Source of the DNA: Siderastrea siderea
Taxonomy: Eukaryota; Cnidaria; Anthozoa; Scleractinia; Rhizangiidae
Direction of reading: 5' to 3'
Length of the DNA stretch: 64,000 nucleotides
Assembly: GCA_964030785.1 (NCBI GenBank)
Contig: OZ034972.1
Span: 51,144,538 to 51,208,537, forward strand
Shown: positions 34,913 to 45,280 of the stretch, in pieces
How the letters are laid out: every line of letters starts with the position of its first letter
Numbering within the stretch: the stretch's first letter is position 1
Translations under genes and position numbers: made by a program
Notes under the pieces: model-generated
What the model was told of the DNA's origin: nothing
The model's database searches: none
What the model saw: the letters and a program-made list of their open reading frames with translations, nothing else

Positions 34913-35913
34913 CAACTATCGAAACTGCCGAGTATTGAGAGCGTGTTGCCCTCTTCACACGATGTGGTTCTCATGCCATGTCGGTACCCTTTATGCACGT
35001 CGGTAGATCATTAAAGAAGAAAATTGACTCTTCGAAGGCCTTGGCACGTGTGAGCTACTTTACCTAAGTAAATGAAAAGCCTGGGCAAAATATTTTTCCC
35101 AGGGAAGCCTATTTCATTGGAGTAAAAGTGCTTCATGTAAAACGACTATAATCTCCCGTGGGGGCGCGAGGTGTCTGCACACGTTCAGATGCTTAAAACT
35201 CATTTTTGACTATAAACAAATATCCTTGCATACGGTGAAATTTGAATTAACCAATCAGCATTCAGTAGGCGGGAAAAACTGTGGTGTCCTGGCGTCATGC
35301 AGATTTTGTGCTCTTCGCTTCGATTTCTGCGTGATCAGCGAAGTTTATACTGTGGAGATGCGGTTTTATTTCAGCGTTTTCTTCAAATTAACCGCTTGCC
35401 TTACTTCAATTTATTAAAGTCACAACTGTTTGCAATTATATGGACTGGATGAGCAACCAGAATCGACTCAAAACTTTTTTCTGCAGCGAGAGACATCGCT
35501 AACTGGACTTGAATGCGAAGGAGGCTATAAAGGTTTTCCTCTTGTCCTACTGAATATCAATTTTCACAAGAAACTTCACATCCCTTTCACTCTCCTTGGC
35601 ATCGTTTATCACATGGCTGTCTGCTAACTGAGCAGCTCTGAGTAGCGTCGGGTACAATCCATCTTCTGTCCTTGTAAAGATCTTCGGTCACTTCATACTT
35701 GTTTTCATCGTGTACTTCATGTCTGGTTTTAATTCACACCAACTTCCAACTTCCAGTTGTGATTGCCTGCTGTCAACGAGATTGGTCTTGAAATTATGAA
35801 TATATATGAAATTCATATATTTGAACTGCGGAATAAAGAAATAAATGTAAAGAAGATCCTCGCAGTTATTAACGCAACTTATGCAGTTGCGAAAAGAAAG
35901 CCTGAAAAAATCA

Positions 35914-35984
35914 GGCTTGCCGGGACTCGAACCCTGACCTCTGCGATACCGGTGCAGCGCTCTAACCAATTGAGCTAACAAGCC
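35914..35984 (-). tRNA. tRNA-like gene or tRNA-derived repeat, possible Thr (GGT)
   Basis: Minus strand, 71 nt. It has a closable acceptor stem (GGCTTGT with GCAAGCC), a D-arm GCTC/GAGC, an A box TTAGCTCAATTGG, an anticodon-like arm with loop CCGGTAT (GGT would be Thr) and a B box GGTTCGAGTCC. It is followed by a T6 run that could stop Pol III. The T-arm is one base short and residue 33 is not T, so a pseudo-tRNA or SINE head is as likely as a working tRNA. Confidence 0.5.
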
Positions 35985-37779
35985 AACTGGGAGCTGGTCT
36001 TATTGGTTAGGGAAAAATGTTCCCGTTCATCAGATCAGAGATACATCATGAATGTTTGACAAATTTGATCTACAGTCGTTGTATGGTTGCGCTACACAGC
36101 TCATGCTTCAATTTGGAAAGAGGCAAGTTTGTATAATTTTCCACATACCCGGAGACGAACGAAAAGGCCTTTTTGGAATTTGGAGCTTCCTTGTGTCATC
36201 GTAACAGCAAAAGGCTCGTGGTGAAAAGCTGCAGAAAATTTAGTTTTCTTCTCAAAAGTCAAAACTCACCTCAAATTCAGGCCAAGCAAAACAAAGAAAA
36301 CATGCGGACCGCCAAGGAAACGACACTTTCGCTTGCTTTATTCACCACGGAAAGTCAAAATAATTATTACCTAGCCCGTCTTTATAAGTATGTGATTAAC
36401 TTGACTAACTGGATTGGAACGGTAATTGCAAGAACAAAGTTTATTTAGTCAGATATTGATATGCTTATTTTTTTTCTCGCTTTAATTTCCGCTCCAGATA
36501 AGGCATCCTTCAAAACGTGAAATCAATCGACTTTTACAGACAGAGCAAAGAGAGGCAAATGTGTAATTTCTCACGAAATTTCAAGAAGATTTAAATTGTT
36601 ATAATTAAAAGGAACAAATTTGAGAACTATTCTAGGATTCAGGTATGAGGAGTTTATTCAAAAAGGAGAAGTGAAAGTAATTTTAAAAGAGCAAAATGCA
36701 GGTCAAGCGGTCCTGCATCAGTCCGCAGTACCGAAAGAGATTTGGAATTATATAAAACTTTGCGTTACGTTGGATTCGTTGCAAAAAGGAAGAACCTATA
36801 ATCACAGGTGACTCTAAGAGATGAAGTTGTTCTGCAGAAACCAATTAAAAAATTTATGATCCGGCTGTTTAGTATAAGCTTATTACTTGGGTGGTAGTTG
36901 CATTATTAAAGCTATGTAAACGTGCCTTTAGAAACTTGGGCGGCTTAAATCAGAAAATTTGAGTGTGATAATTTTTTCTTTCTCAACAAGCACTCGTAAC
37001 GCCATTCAACTTGTAACGATGCTAATGTCACTTCAACTTCTGTTTTGTAGATCATACAAAACCGCTAAAAGTCTTACTGGAATTAGCTGTTTTGTAGCTC
37101 TCATGATGGCGTTGTTGTTTCTCCGAATCTGATCCCAGTGGGGCCCACTGGAAGTAGAGCAGCTCGAGTCAACTCTTCTGATATAAGGAATAAATTCTGG
37201 TGTAACATTACGGTTTTAGACCGTTTTAGTCGTCGTCTTGTCACTCTTCTTACCCTTTAAACAATGCACACTTTTAATCCAGCACAAGCCACACAAAACG
37301 CAAACGCTAGCAGCTTCGATCTTCGTACCAATTTTTACCTTTCTTGCAAGCGCAACAATACAATACTATTGGAAAATACCCTGCCTTTCAATGGATCGAG
37401 AACCCTATATAGCTTCAGACGCTATAAACTCTTGCTTTTGCTTACAGAAACAAAATACTGGGGTTTCCTCTGTTTTCAGTCGTAGCATTCTGAAACGTAA
37501 CCGAGAACACTGACAGGACACCACGGTTTTGACTGCCGCTCGTATCGCGGGCGCAGTTGCCGTATGCAAGGATAGATATGACATGAATATTTCACGGCGT
37601 TTTGTGTGATTTGGCCGACATACTACTCGAATGGTCACGAACAAACTCTACCCGGAGTCCGTAACCATTTTTTTTTATTAAAAGTATTTTTACCTAGATT
37701 GTTTTAACTAACAGTGGTTTTACTTAACCCTTGAAACAATATCTAACAATTACTGTCTAATAGAAGTTATATACGGGTA

Positions 37780-38210
37780 TGTGCCGCGGAATAGGGGATG
37801 TTTTGAGGTTCTCAGGCCTTAAATAGGGTATCCATTTTGCCCCTTTTTGGAATTGTGATCCCGGTTTGATCCTTAGTCAGTTAGATAGGGTACCTCTTTT
37901 GTATTAATTAAAGTTGCATGGTGATGATGGCGTATTATTAAACTAGGCCTAGTCTAGTATTCTATTCTTGATGCTGAACCTCCCATGTTACAGATAAGGA
38001 TAAAAACGACCTGATGACACAATGCAATTTTAAATGGTCATTTTTCCCTTGAATAGGGTGTCATTTTTTCGGGTTTAGGCCTTAAAAAGGGTATCAATTT
38101 TCGATTTTCTATCCTTGAATAGTGTCAGGGTTTAAGAACCTCTGCGGCACACACCTAACCTAAATTGACGGGAGTACCCCCTCCCCCCCCGGGGGGTGAT
38201 AGTGCATAGT
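37780..38210 (+). repeat. Dispersed repeat with GAATAGGGTATC words
   Basis: Repeated words AATAGGGTATC, AGATAGGGTACC and TTGAATAGGGTGTC, ending in CTCTGCGGCACACACC, GACGGGAGTACCCCC and a C8G6 run. I recall this as a typical high-copy cnidarian repeat. No coding content. Confidence 0.5.
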
Positions 38211-39947
38211 AGTGTAGTGTCTATTTCACGGGTAAGTAAAATCACTCGTGAAATAGATACTAGACTATCAGGAACTATAACACACTAATTGCCATCGTCT
38301 TCTTTTGTTTACCTTTGACTGTTAGAGAAACTAATTGTGTTAAGTGTTTCAAGGGTCAAGTAAAACTGTCCACTCTATTAAATATTCTAATTGTTTATAT
38401 GACAGTTTCCTCGTTCTGTCTTAATACACTTTCGATATGCTTGAACAATACCCCTTTTTGATTGGTACTTTTGTAATCGTTGGACAAAAATGACTTTTTT
38501 AACTGGTGCAATGAACTATTTTGTAAACAGCCTTGTCTGTAATAAATTATCCTCTCAAGTGATTAAAATTCAGTTACATGGGAGTCTCAGTTTCCATCTA
38601 AGTACACGTTTTTCACTCTGTGCTGCTGTTGTTTCTGGTTCTCGTCGTTTAACTGCTTTTTCGTCCTCTTGTAATTTGACAACCAACGGATGCATTCGAG
38701 AAGACGGAGATCATTCAAGCTTCTCGTTCTTTTTGTTTCTCTTCTTACCGATCGTAGGATTGGCGCTCGTTTCTCTTTAGAAGGTAAAGGCAACCAAAAT
38801 GGTAAATTAAGCTTGAGTAACCGATCTTTACTAACGTTTTCAAACGGAAAAAAAGCTTGTCATTCTTACTATTTAACTGTTAGAACTCATCCTTTGAATG
38901 TTCTAAAACGTGTTAGTGTTATACGAACCACCACTGACGATCATGCCATCTTCTAATGCTATTTCAGTTACAGGAGGATGACAGGAAATTAATACAACAG
39001 AGACACCACCAAGTAATTTTTTCAATGTTCATTCGCAGGGTGAGTTATATTAGTCAGTCAAAATTCACGATATCTGTAGCCTCGAGTCGTTACGTAGTAA
39101 GGGAATGAAATTTGTGCTGAGTAATCACATCGCTTGCATAACTTCATTTTGCTGGCAAAAACGTTTCTGAGGCTGCTGAGATGTTTACTGTACTGATTCG
39201 GTAACCTTATCACATCGACGCTTTCGATCCAGGCATGAAAGGGAATACTGTGCTAGCTTTGTCGGTGACGTTTCTTCCCATCAGCACTGAACGTCTTAAA
39301 TAGAGCTGAACGTTGCTTCGTCATTTTAAATGTATCCGTGGAATTTGAATTATTTAATCATTACGTTTATTGGGTTTGATAAGTGAATTACGCAGTTAAC
39401 GTTAGTCAATGACAGATAATCAGGTCGGCTATTGAGTCAAAATCACTTCTCTTCGCGTGTACATTTTTTAACAACACTGGTGGAATCGAAGTAATGTTGA
39501 CTTCCTGAAATTCAGGGTGTAGGTAATAGCCAGGAGCCGGGGCAGATTATACTTATTTATAGACTCGATTTCACTGGCTGGAACCTGATGATGCCTGGTT
39601 AATGTCATCAACGAATTGTTTCCTGATGAAAATTGTCTACCTTCAAGCCAGAAATTTTATTGCATCATGCATTTTTAATATTCATAACTTTAATCAAGAG
39701 AGGAATGCGTTCACATTTTCTTATTTGAAATCAGTCATGCAAAAGATCAGGAAATGACATCATAGTCTCTTGACAGATAGGTTTCTAATTAGAAGAATTA
39801 TGCGAAGACGTATAAAACCTCCTCAGCCATACAACTTAAATCAAATAAATTTATCGTTTTGAATGACAACTGAATCAGTTAAAACTACTCTTAAAATATT
39901 ATTTTGATATGTCACTGACTTTGTTTTTCTGATATTTTATTTTGCAG

Positions 39948-40004
39948 GCATGTAACATAACATTGGGCTTCTTTGCTCTTTTTTTGTTTTGTGTTAACGT
40001 TAAG
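39948..40004 (+). CDS. Second TNF receptor-like gene: signal-peptide exon
   Basis: Acceptor TTTATTTTGCAG and donor GTAAAT enclose 57 bases, phase 0-0. The product CNITLGFFALFLFCVNVK is strongly hydrophobic, as expected of a signal-peptide core. The next exon (40769) is phase 0 and starts with mature receptor sequence. The initiator codon must lie in an earlier exon, which I could not identify. Confidence 0.5.
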
Positions 40005-40339
40005 GTAAATGTCTCAATATATCAATGCCAAAGATTCCTGAAGTCTCTTTGCAAGTTTTTCACTCATGATCAATAAATGTTTAGTGCCACTTTTCTTATC
40101 ACATTAGCACATTAGTTAATCAATCAACTAGCAATAAATAATGTAGTTCTAGTAACCAGTAGTAACATTGGCGTGCCCTTTATCCACGCTATTCTTTGTG
40201 AAACGGAAATGACATTCCCGGTTGTACGACATTTACTCGAAAAACATTCGGGGCAATTGTTACAAACTGAGCTGCTCTTAGCTGTTCTAAGTTTTCGTTC
40301 TGCTTTGTTCTTTGTGCTTTTTGGCCACAAATAAATATG

Positions 40340-40487
40340 TAAATACAATACAATACAATACAATACAATACAAAGCAATACAATACAATACAATACAATA
40401 CAATACAATACAATACAATTACAATACAATGCAATGCAATGCAATACAATACAATGCAATACAATACAATACAATACAATACAATCT
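40340..40487 (+). repeat. (ATACA)n pentanucleotide microsatellite
   Basis: About 150 bp of ACAAT/ATACA repeats with a few GCAAT variants. It is in the intron between the two exons of the second TNF receptor. Open frames across it are artefacts. Confidence 0.95.
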
Positions 40488-40768
40488 TAGTTTCACTTAA
40501 GAGTACTAGTGTTACGACAAGTAGTACATTAATAAGACCGTCTAGCCTTAACTAAACCTAAATTAAAATTATGATGCTTCTAAAAATGGTAAATTAGCTC
40601 TCTTGTAAATTAGTGAATGCATCATTGCCGTCTCAAAATTCCTCTTTCTGGATGTTAGTTTGAAATGCAAAGTTTCCATACCCTCTTCTGCCCATCACTA
40701 TGCGTCTGTAAATACCTGTATAGCTTGATTTTGAACTGAGTGAGAGTGTGTTATTGATAACTGTTTAG

Positions 40769-41067
40769 GCCACAAACCCTTGCAGCGGAAGTCAGTTTTG
40801 GGTGGTAGCTACAGATGGCACACATTCGTGTGTAGAATGCGAAGGTTGTCCTCCGGGCCAAGGACTTTCTCATGAGTGTGGAAACCGTGTATCAGCAGAT
40901 GCTATGGTGAAATGTGTACCCTGCCAGCCGGGAGCCAGCTTCTCCAGTGAGCATGATACCTCCAGCTGTGTTCCTTGTGCTTCCTGCTCAGAGGACCAGG
41001 TGGTGCTCCAAAAGTGCACACCAACCATGAATGTGAAATGTGCAAGATGGTGCTACAGCAAAGATAG
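40769..41067 (+). CDS. Second TNF receptor-like gene: cysteine-rich repeat exon
   Basis: Acceptor TGATAACTGTTTAG. The frame is open from the first base and gives TNFR cysteine-rich modules (CVECEGCPPGQGL, CVPCQPGASFSS, CVPCASCSEDQVV, and KCARWC at the end). The most likely donor is GATAG before GTACAA (phase 2); an earlier GTGCTA at 41050 is possible. Only about two modules and no membrane or death domain are present before the integrated virus starts, so the rest of the gene lies beyond the viral insert, on the far side of the window, or is lost. Confidence 0.8.
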
Positions 41068-41868
41068 GTACAATCAAATGGCATTTTCTCATAAAATTAG
41101 AGAGTTAAGGCTGGACTTTCTTGTTCATTTTTGTTTTGTATTTTTTTAATCGGGAAAATTGTCTCAAAAGGTGGGACACTGCCTTGAGGTGCGCATGTAC
41201 GAGCTCGAGAACAAAACTTGCAAAAGTCTGGCGAATGTCCTCTAGAGGAAGCAGCCGTGGTATAAGCTAGGGACAGCTCAAATTGGTAAAAAGTATTTGG
41301 TGAAAAGTCCAGGCTAAGAGAAAGTAAAAGGAGTCACTTTTAGTGGCATTGAAAGATGATTAAAAAATTACACTTAAAAGTCCCTTGGTACTGAAGGATC
41401 GAACACTTCGGCTTTAATAGCCCCCAGTCCATCTTTTCATCCCACCAAGGCGGCGCGTTTCTGTGTGGGAGGCCAGTGATATTGGCACGTGCTGGCTTGT
41501 TCTTGTCGCTCAGCTATCCCTGAGCGAAGCCGGGAGTCTTCTAGGCCTTTGTTTATTGCTCTAAAAAAACTTTTCTGTCGTAAATGCAATGGAAATGGGC
41601 TGCAGCACTCAGCATGTAAGCACAAAGGATTAATTTAAAACAAATGTAAAATAAATATTGAGCTCACTACCCACGTTCGCTGGCCAACAGTGAATTCAGT
41701 TACAAAACAAAATGCTTGCTCATGATCAATGGGCAGGTGACCACATCCCAGATCACACAACTCTGACTGGATGCACCCTCAAATTGTCCAGCCATACGAG
41801 TTGGCTAAATCAGGTTGGAATTCTGCAAAGTTTTGTTATTTGAAGTTCTTTTGTCTAATATGCCGTGT

Positions 41869-41909
<41 letters not shown>

Positions 41910-42400
41910 TATTATTATTATTATTATTAGTAGTAGTAAAGGGGGCCCAGATAGCCCACATTACCTCGTTTGGATGCGAGCAATTTGATTGGTGGAGAGC
42001 GATCACATGACCCTAAATCCTGGTTTCTGATTGGTGCATGAAAAATAGGGTGGCAAAGGCTCATGGGTATCACGCGCCACCCTAGCAACAAGAGGGGTGA
42101 AGAGGGGTTCAAAGGTCAAGACGCTTTTGCATAGCAACCGTATAGCCCAATCCAAGATGGCGGACACAGAACCGGAAGTGACGTCATCAAAAACCGGAAG
42201 TGACTGGAAATGTGAAGGTCACGTGTTTTGTGATGGGAAACCGCTGACCAGTTGTCCAAAAAAGCATCGCGGGCTCAGATCAGATAAAACAACACAGGAA
42301 CTGCAATGAAACATGTGTTATTGGTTTTCCATTTCAATTTGTGACAACAGGTGAGAAAAAATGAGTCCAAAGTCCAATCGGGACACCACAGGGGGTCCTT
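41068..42400. other. Flank between TNF receptor exon and viral genes
   Basis: No supported gene. It contains a trinucleotide microsatellite (41,868-41,938) and, beyond it, a GC-richer block with CCAAT-like words and two copies of ACCGGAAGTGAC (42,172 and 42,193), an ETS-type site. The left edge of the viral element is somewhere here. I could not find a matching inverted terminus within the window. Confidence 0.45.
41868..41938 (+). repeat. (ATC)n(ATT)n(AGT)n microsatellite
   Basis: About 70 bp of ATC, then ATT, then AGT repeats, immediately before AAAGGGGGCCCAGATAGCCC. It may mark the insertion point of the viral element. Confidence 0.9.
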
Positions 42401-42814
42401 TTACCAGAAGCTGATACAGGTTTTCATGCGTGAAATGACTTGGCTTTTGGTGTGACCCAGAAAGTAGAGGGTTTTGCGGTTATCATACGGATCTCGGAGT
42501 TCTCCCCAGAATCCTTCCATGGCGTTCTCGTTTTCATAACAAATGCCATACCATAAAGGATTGCCTTTCCAAGTGTTCTTGACGTGGTGGACAAACTCGG
42601 GGTCTTCTTTCCATGTTTGAGGATGAGTGACTTCAAGGACGGAAAGAGGAACGAAATTTTTGCAGGCAGGACATTCGAGGATCTGACGCCGTTTTGTGTA
42701 TGGCTTGTCACAGGCGATGGCGCAGCCGGCATGACAAGGTTGACCACAGCACCTCAACGTGGCATAATTGGTGACAGGTGTCAAACAGATCACACATGGT
42801 TTGGATTGAGCCAT
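42401..42814 (-). CDS. RING-type zinc-finger protein of the virus
   Basis: 137 codons, minus strand. The N-terminus has CVICLTPVTNYATLRCC, then CHAGC, then CPAC about 20 residues on, a RING or RING-like cross-brace pattern typical of E3 ubiquitin ligases. The C-terminal half is unassigned. The ATG overlaps the stop of the upstream gene (TGATG), so it is the third gene of a tight minus-strand trio starting at 43218. In DNA viruses such proteins commonly redirect host ubiquitination; here that is inference. It could also be another treble-clef zinc protein. Confidence 0.7.
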   Translation of the reverse strand: MAQSKPCVICLTPVTNYATLRCCGQPCHAGCAIACDKPYTKRRQILECPACKNFVPLSVLEVTHPQTWKEDPEFVHHVKNTWKGNPLWYGICYENENAMEGFWGELRDPYDNRKTLYFLGHTKSQVISRMKTCISFW

Positions 42815-43020
42815 CAGGCGAAAGGATCAAAGAGTGGATTGGTCAAGAGCTGAAATTCGGTGGGGGTGATGATGGCTTCGTGACGGAGTCGGCACAATTC
42901 TTGGTAAGTGAGTTGGTAGCGTAAGGGTTGGACCAGGTCGAGGATTTGTTTTCGGATCTCTCCTAAGCGTTGTAGGATTTCCACGGCTTCAGGACTGATC
43001 TTGTCGGCTTTGTCGCCCAT
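42814..43020 (-). CDS. Small helical protein, paralogue 1
   Basis: 68 codons, minus strand, no known domain. It aligns with its immediate neighbour (43021-43218) in the pattern SPEA..I.RL, Y.EL.RL and LLT, so the two arose by tandem duplication. It is predicted to be almost entirely alpha-helical and soluble. The ATG follows the neighbour's stop directly and its own stop overlaps the next ATG, which suggests coupled translation or a shared transcript. Confidence 0.65.
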   Translation of the reverse strand: MGDKADKISPEAVEILQRLGEIRKQILDLVQPLRYQLTYQELCRLRHEAIITPTEFQLLTNPLFDPFA

Positions 43021-43218
43021 TCACCACTGGTAGAAGTTTTTCAAAGTTAATAAAGACAATTCATTACGACTGAGATGTTTTTGACTGTGAAGGCGAAGCA
43101 GTTCAAAATAAGGAGCTTTGAAGCGGATTTCCTCCAAGTCTTTTTCGAGTTGACTCAAAAAGGCTCGTAGACGATCAATCACTTGTTGGGCTTCTGGACT
43201 GAGGACTGGATCATCCAT
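43021..43218 (-). CDS. Small helical protein, paralogue 2
   Basis: 65 codons, minus strand, first gene of the trio. It has a highly charged helix (LRAFLSQLEKDLEEIRF) and the block YFELLRLHSQKHLSRNELS, which corresponds to YQELCRLRHEAIITPTEFQ in paralogue 1. A TATA box lies about 32 bp upstream. Function unknown; its position beside an early-type divergent promoter suggests a regulatory or host-interaction role. Confidence 0.65.
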   Translation of the reverse strand: MDDPVLSPEAQQVIDRLRAFLSQLEKDLEEIRFKAPYFELLRLHSQKHLSRNELSLLTLKNFYQW

Positions 43219-43474
43219 GAGTGTGAAACATGGAATGGGACAGTGGTTTTTTTATAGAGAAACAAGGGGGTCACGTGGGAGGGAATGGACCAATGAGAGG
43301 GAAGACCCCATGATGCTTTGGGAGGGGAAGGGGTGGGGGACCCCCCTCCCCCCTCCTTAGATGGACCATGATGCATTGCGTGGATCAGGGTATATAAGTC
43401 AAGCGAGGCCACAGGGCGTCACTCTTAGCTTTGAGCCGGTCTTTGGTGACTTATGTTTGTTGTTGAGGAGAAAA
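43219..43474. promoter_or_regulatory. Divergent promoter A with GC-rich palindrome
   Basis: This gap separates minus-strand genes (from 43218) and a plus-strand gene (from 43475). TATA boxes are TATAAAAAAA on the minus strand (about 43,246-43,256) and TATATAA on the plus strand (43,391-43,397). Between them lies a GC-rich palindromic core GGGGGACCCCCCTCCCCCC with ATGATGCTTTGGG and ATGATGCATTGCG on its two sides and one CCAAT (43,291). Almost the same module is found inverted at 57,166-57,250. Confidence 0.75.
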
Positions 43475-44011
43475 ATGTCCGAAACGAGAAGGCCATTGGG
43501 CTCCCTAGCCAGCTTTGTTAATGTGGGCGGAGCAGACGCGTTGAGGAGGAGAGCGGGACAGGAGTTAACACCGTTGGACCGCCATACGAGGCGGGTGATT
43601 GAAAGGCGGGAACAAGCGTGGCGCCCCCTCAACAAACATCGCGTGGCGGCGTTCATCCGTATGTTTGTCCTGTGTTTGGTGGAAACGGAGAATGGGCACC
43701 CCCGTGGATTCCCACACCCAGTGATCACCAAGATGTTGCACAAGACGTTTATTACGAGGATCATTCCGTTTATTTGTCGACGGTTGGTGTACACAATGGA
43801 TGACAGGTTTTGGATCATCAGTTTGGAGGACTTTAAGGAACTAGATCATTATTTGATTAACCACCTGCGACGAGTGCATGCGGGGGAACGCTGGCAGGAG
43901 ATTGCTTATTTTTTTAAAGAAGTGGAGAAACAGCGAGAGGACGAGAGGCGATGGTTGGAGGATATGGAGAGGGAGGCGGTGGAGACAGTGAATCGCGTGT
44001 TAGAAGATTGA
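43475..44011 (+). CDS. Viral protein of unknown function, 178 aa
   Basis: I choose the ATG at 43475, 78 bp after the TATA box at 43391. An in-frame ATG further upstream (43361) would precede the TATA box. The protein is basic at the N-terminus and helical throughout, with hydrophobic helices RVAAFIRMFVLCLVE and FITRIIPFICRRLVY and a long charged C-terminal helix (coiled-coil-like, FKEVEKQREDERRWLEDMER). No family recognised. It stands opposite the RING trio at a shared promoter, as early genes of small DNA viruses often do. Confidence 0.7.
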   Translation: MSETRRPLGSLASFVNVGGADALRRRAGQELTPLDRHTRRVIERREQAWRPLNKHRVAAFIRMFVLCLVETENGHPRGFPHPVITKMLHKTFITRIIPFICRRLVYTMDDRFWIISLEDFKELDHYLINHLRRVHAGERWQEIAYFFKEVEKQREDERRWLEDMEREAVETVNRVLED

Positions 44012-44325
44012 ACATTTATTTCTGTTGAGTTTTTTATTGTGAGTCAAGGCTACTGTGAGTCAAGAGACATTATTTATGACCATAGTGCAAACTCAGTGTT
44101 GTGATCTTTTTTATTTTTTAATTAAAAAGAGTTGATGTTTTTTTTACAAATGGTTGTCTGTATTCTTTGCCACGCGGGTGGGGCGCACCTATTTACAAAT
44201 TGGAAAAGTTATCTACAGTTTGAAAAAATAAAAACTTAAAAAGAAAGCTATATACAATTTGAAAAATAAAAAACTAAAAAAAAAGGCTATGTACAGTTTG
44301 AAAAAAATAAAAAACTAAAAAAAAA
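44012..44325. terminator. Convergent A/T-rich 3' region with tandem repeats
   Basis: This separates two tail-to-tail genes. Three imperfect copies of about 48 bp (TATACAATTTGAAAAATAAA type) occupy 44,205-44,330. They contain A-rich tracts and polyadenylation-like words on both strands, so they may stop transcription from both sides. Confidence 0.5.
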
Positions 44326-45021
44326 TTACAAATGAAAGTCTTCAAGCTCCAGGCGTAATTGATCAATGTTCTCGGGTAGACAGAACGTGCGGTTGAATAA
44401 GGCTTGAATTTCGGCTCGGGTTTTCTCGTCCACATCCCGGGATCCCACAATAGCACTGCTTTGATGAAGGGTGGGCTTTTTGGGTCCCCAAGGGACAAAT
44501 TGACTGCCAGTGACCAGGGTGGCGGCATTCTCGTTGACTTGGTAGTAATGGTCCGAGCGGTACCATGATTGACTGGGTATGTCAAAGAGGTAGACGGGTT
44601 TGCCTTGATCCATGGCCAATTGCACGGTCCAACCAGTACCTCCTTTCACGCGTTTATGATCCTGTTCCAAGATGCCAAAGGCATAGATCGTGTGGGCTCT
44701 TTTGGCAATTTGATAATTGCGTTGCAGTAATTGCAGGGTGTAAAAATGGTTGGGCATTCGTTTTCCTAGTTTCTCAGCCGCCTGGTGAAGATGTGGGTTG
44801 GCCAGCATCAAGACTTCCACGGTGGAAGGGGTGATAAAGGTAGCTCGAGGATGGTTCGGGGGGAGCAGGACTTCTAGTTGCATCCCAAAGTGTTTGGCCA
44901 TTTGTTCGACGAGTTCATCGGTGCCTCTGGCTCCCCCGGTGTAGACCACATGGCCATGGCCAATTTGCAGTTCCAAGGCATCCACATCGTGTTCTCCGAT
45001 CATGTCGATGTTGGGGGGCAT
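44326..45021 (-). CDS. SLOG-domain (DprA/LOG-like Rossmann) protein
   Basis: 231 codons, minus strand. I start at the ATG at 45021, 38 bp after a TATTTAA box; the longer open frame upstream would run through the promoter repeats. The core GHVVYTGGARGTDE is the glycine-rich nucleotide-binding loop of SLOG/DprA-Smf Rossmann folds; further on GGTGWTVQLAMDQGKPVYLFD continues the fold. SLOG domains bind nucleotides or nucleotide-derived signals and appear in bacterial conflict systems and in Mavericks. A sensor or nucleotide-processing role in the infected cell is inference. The C-terminal 60 residues are unassigned. Confidence 0.75.
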   Translation of the reverse strand: MPPNIDMIGEHDVDALELQIGHGHVVYTGGARGTDELVEQMAKHFGMQLEVLLPPNHPRATFITPSTVEVLMLANPHLHQAAEKLGKRMPNHFYTLQLLQRNYQIAKRAHTIYAFGILEQDHKRVKGGTGWTVQLAMDQGKPVYLFDIPSQSWYRSDHYYQVNENAATLVTGSQFVPWGPKKPTLHQSSAIVGSRDVDEKTRAEIQALFNRTFCLPENIDQLRLELEDFHL

Positions 45022-45280
45022 GCTTTGAGAATGACGATTCAGGGACCAAGGGACCGTCTTAAATAGGGACAACGGGCCAATGGGAACACGAGAGGACTCA
45101 CTATGGTTAGGGAAAAGCTGACCAATGGGAAGACAAGAGGTCCTTATTTGGATAGGCAAAAACTGACCAATGGGAAGATGAGAAATCCTTATATGGGTAG
45201 GATAAGCTGACCAATGAGACGCAAGGGTCCTGGGTATAAAAAGGCATGGGCGGTAGGGGTGAAAAACAACCTTGAGCACG
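45022..45280. promoter_or_regulatory. Divergent promoter B with four CCAAT repeats
   Basis: Four copies of a roughly 45-bp repeat (GACCAATGGGAAGA, then TCCTTAT) lie between the SLOG and GRF genes, with CCAAT at 45,077, 45,122, 45,167 and 45,211. On the minus side is TATTTAA (45,059-45,065), on the plus side TATAAAAA (45,235-45,242). CCAAT boxes bind NF-Y, so both genes probably depend on a general host activator. Confidence 0.78.

Larger units (their letters stand above)
34913..39947. other. Repeat-rich non-coding stretch
   Basis: No supported protein gene. It contains the tRNA-like block at 35,914, a GGGTATC-type dispersed repeat at 37,780-38,210, and a hairpin near 38,215-38,270 (CTATTTCACGGGTAAG against CTCGTGAAATAG). 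The open frames at 38,490 and 38,690 are hydrophobic or low complexity and unconvincing. Part of this stretch may be 5' flank or first intron of the TNF receptor gene at 39,948. Confidence 0.4.

Noticed and set aside
40124..40500. Open frames rich in Tyr/Cys/Ile/Val/Leu on both strands
   Set aside because: They translate the ATACA pentanucleotide microsatellite.
42097..42309. 70-codon frame with MADTEPEVTSSK inside, before the viral genes
   Set aside because: No motif, no TATA box at a proper distance, and it overlaps tandem ETS-type sites; more likely promoter-like repeat sequence.
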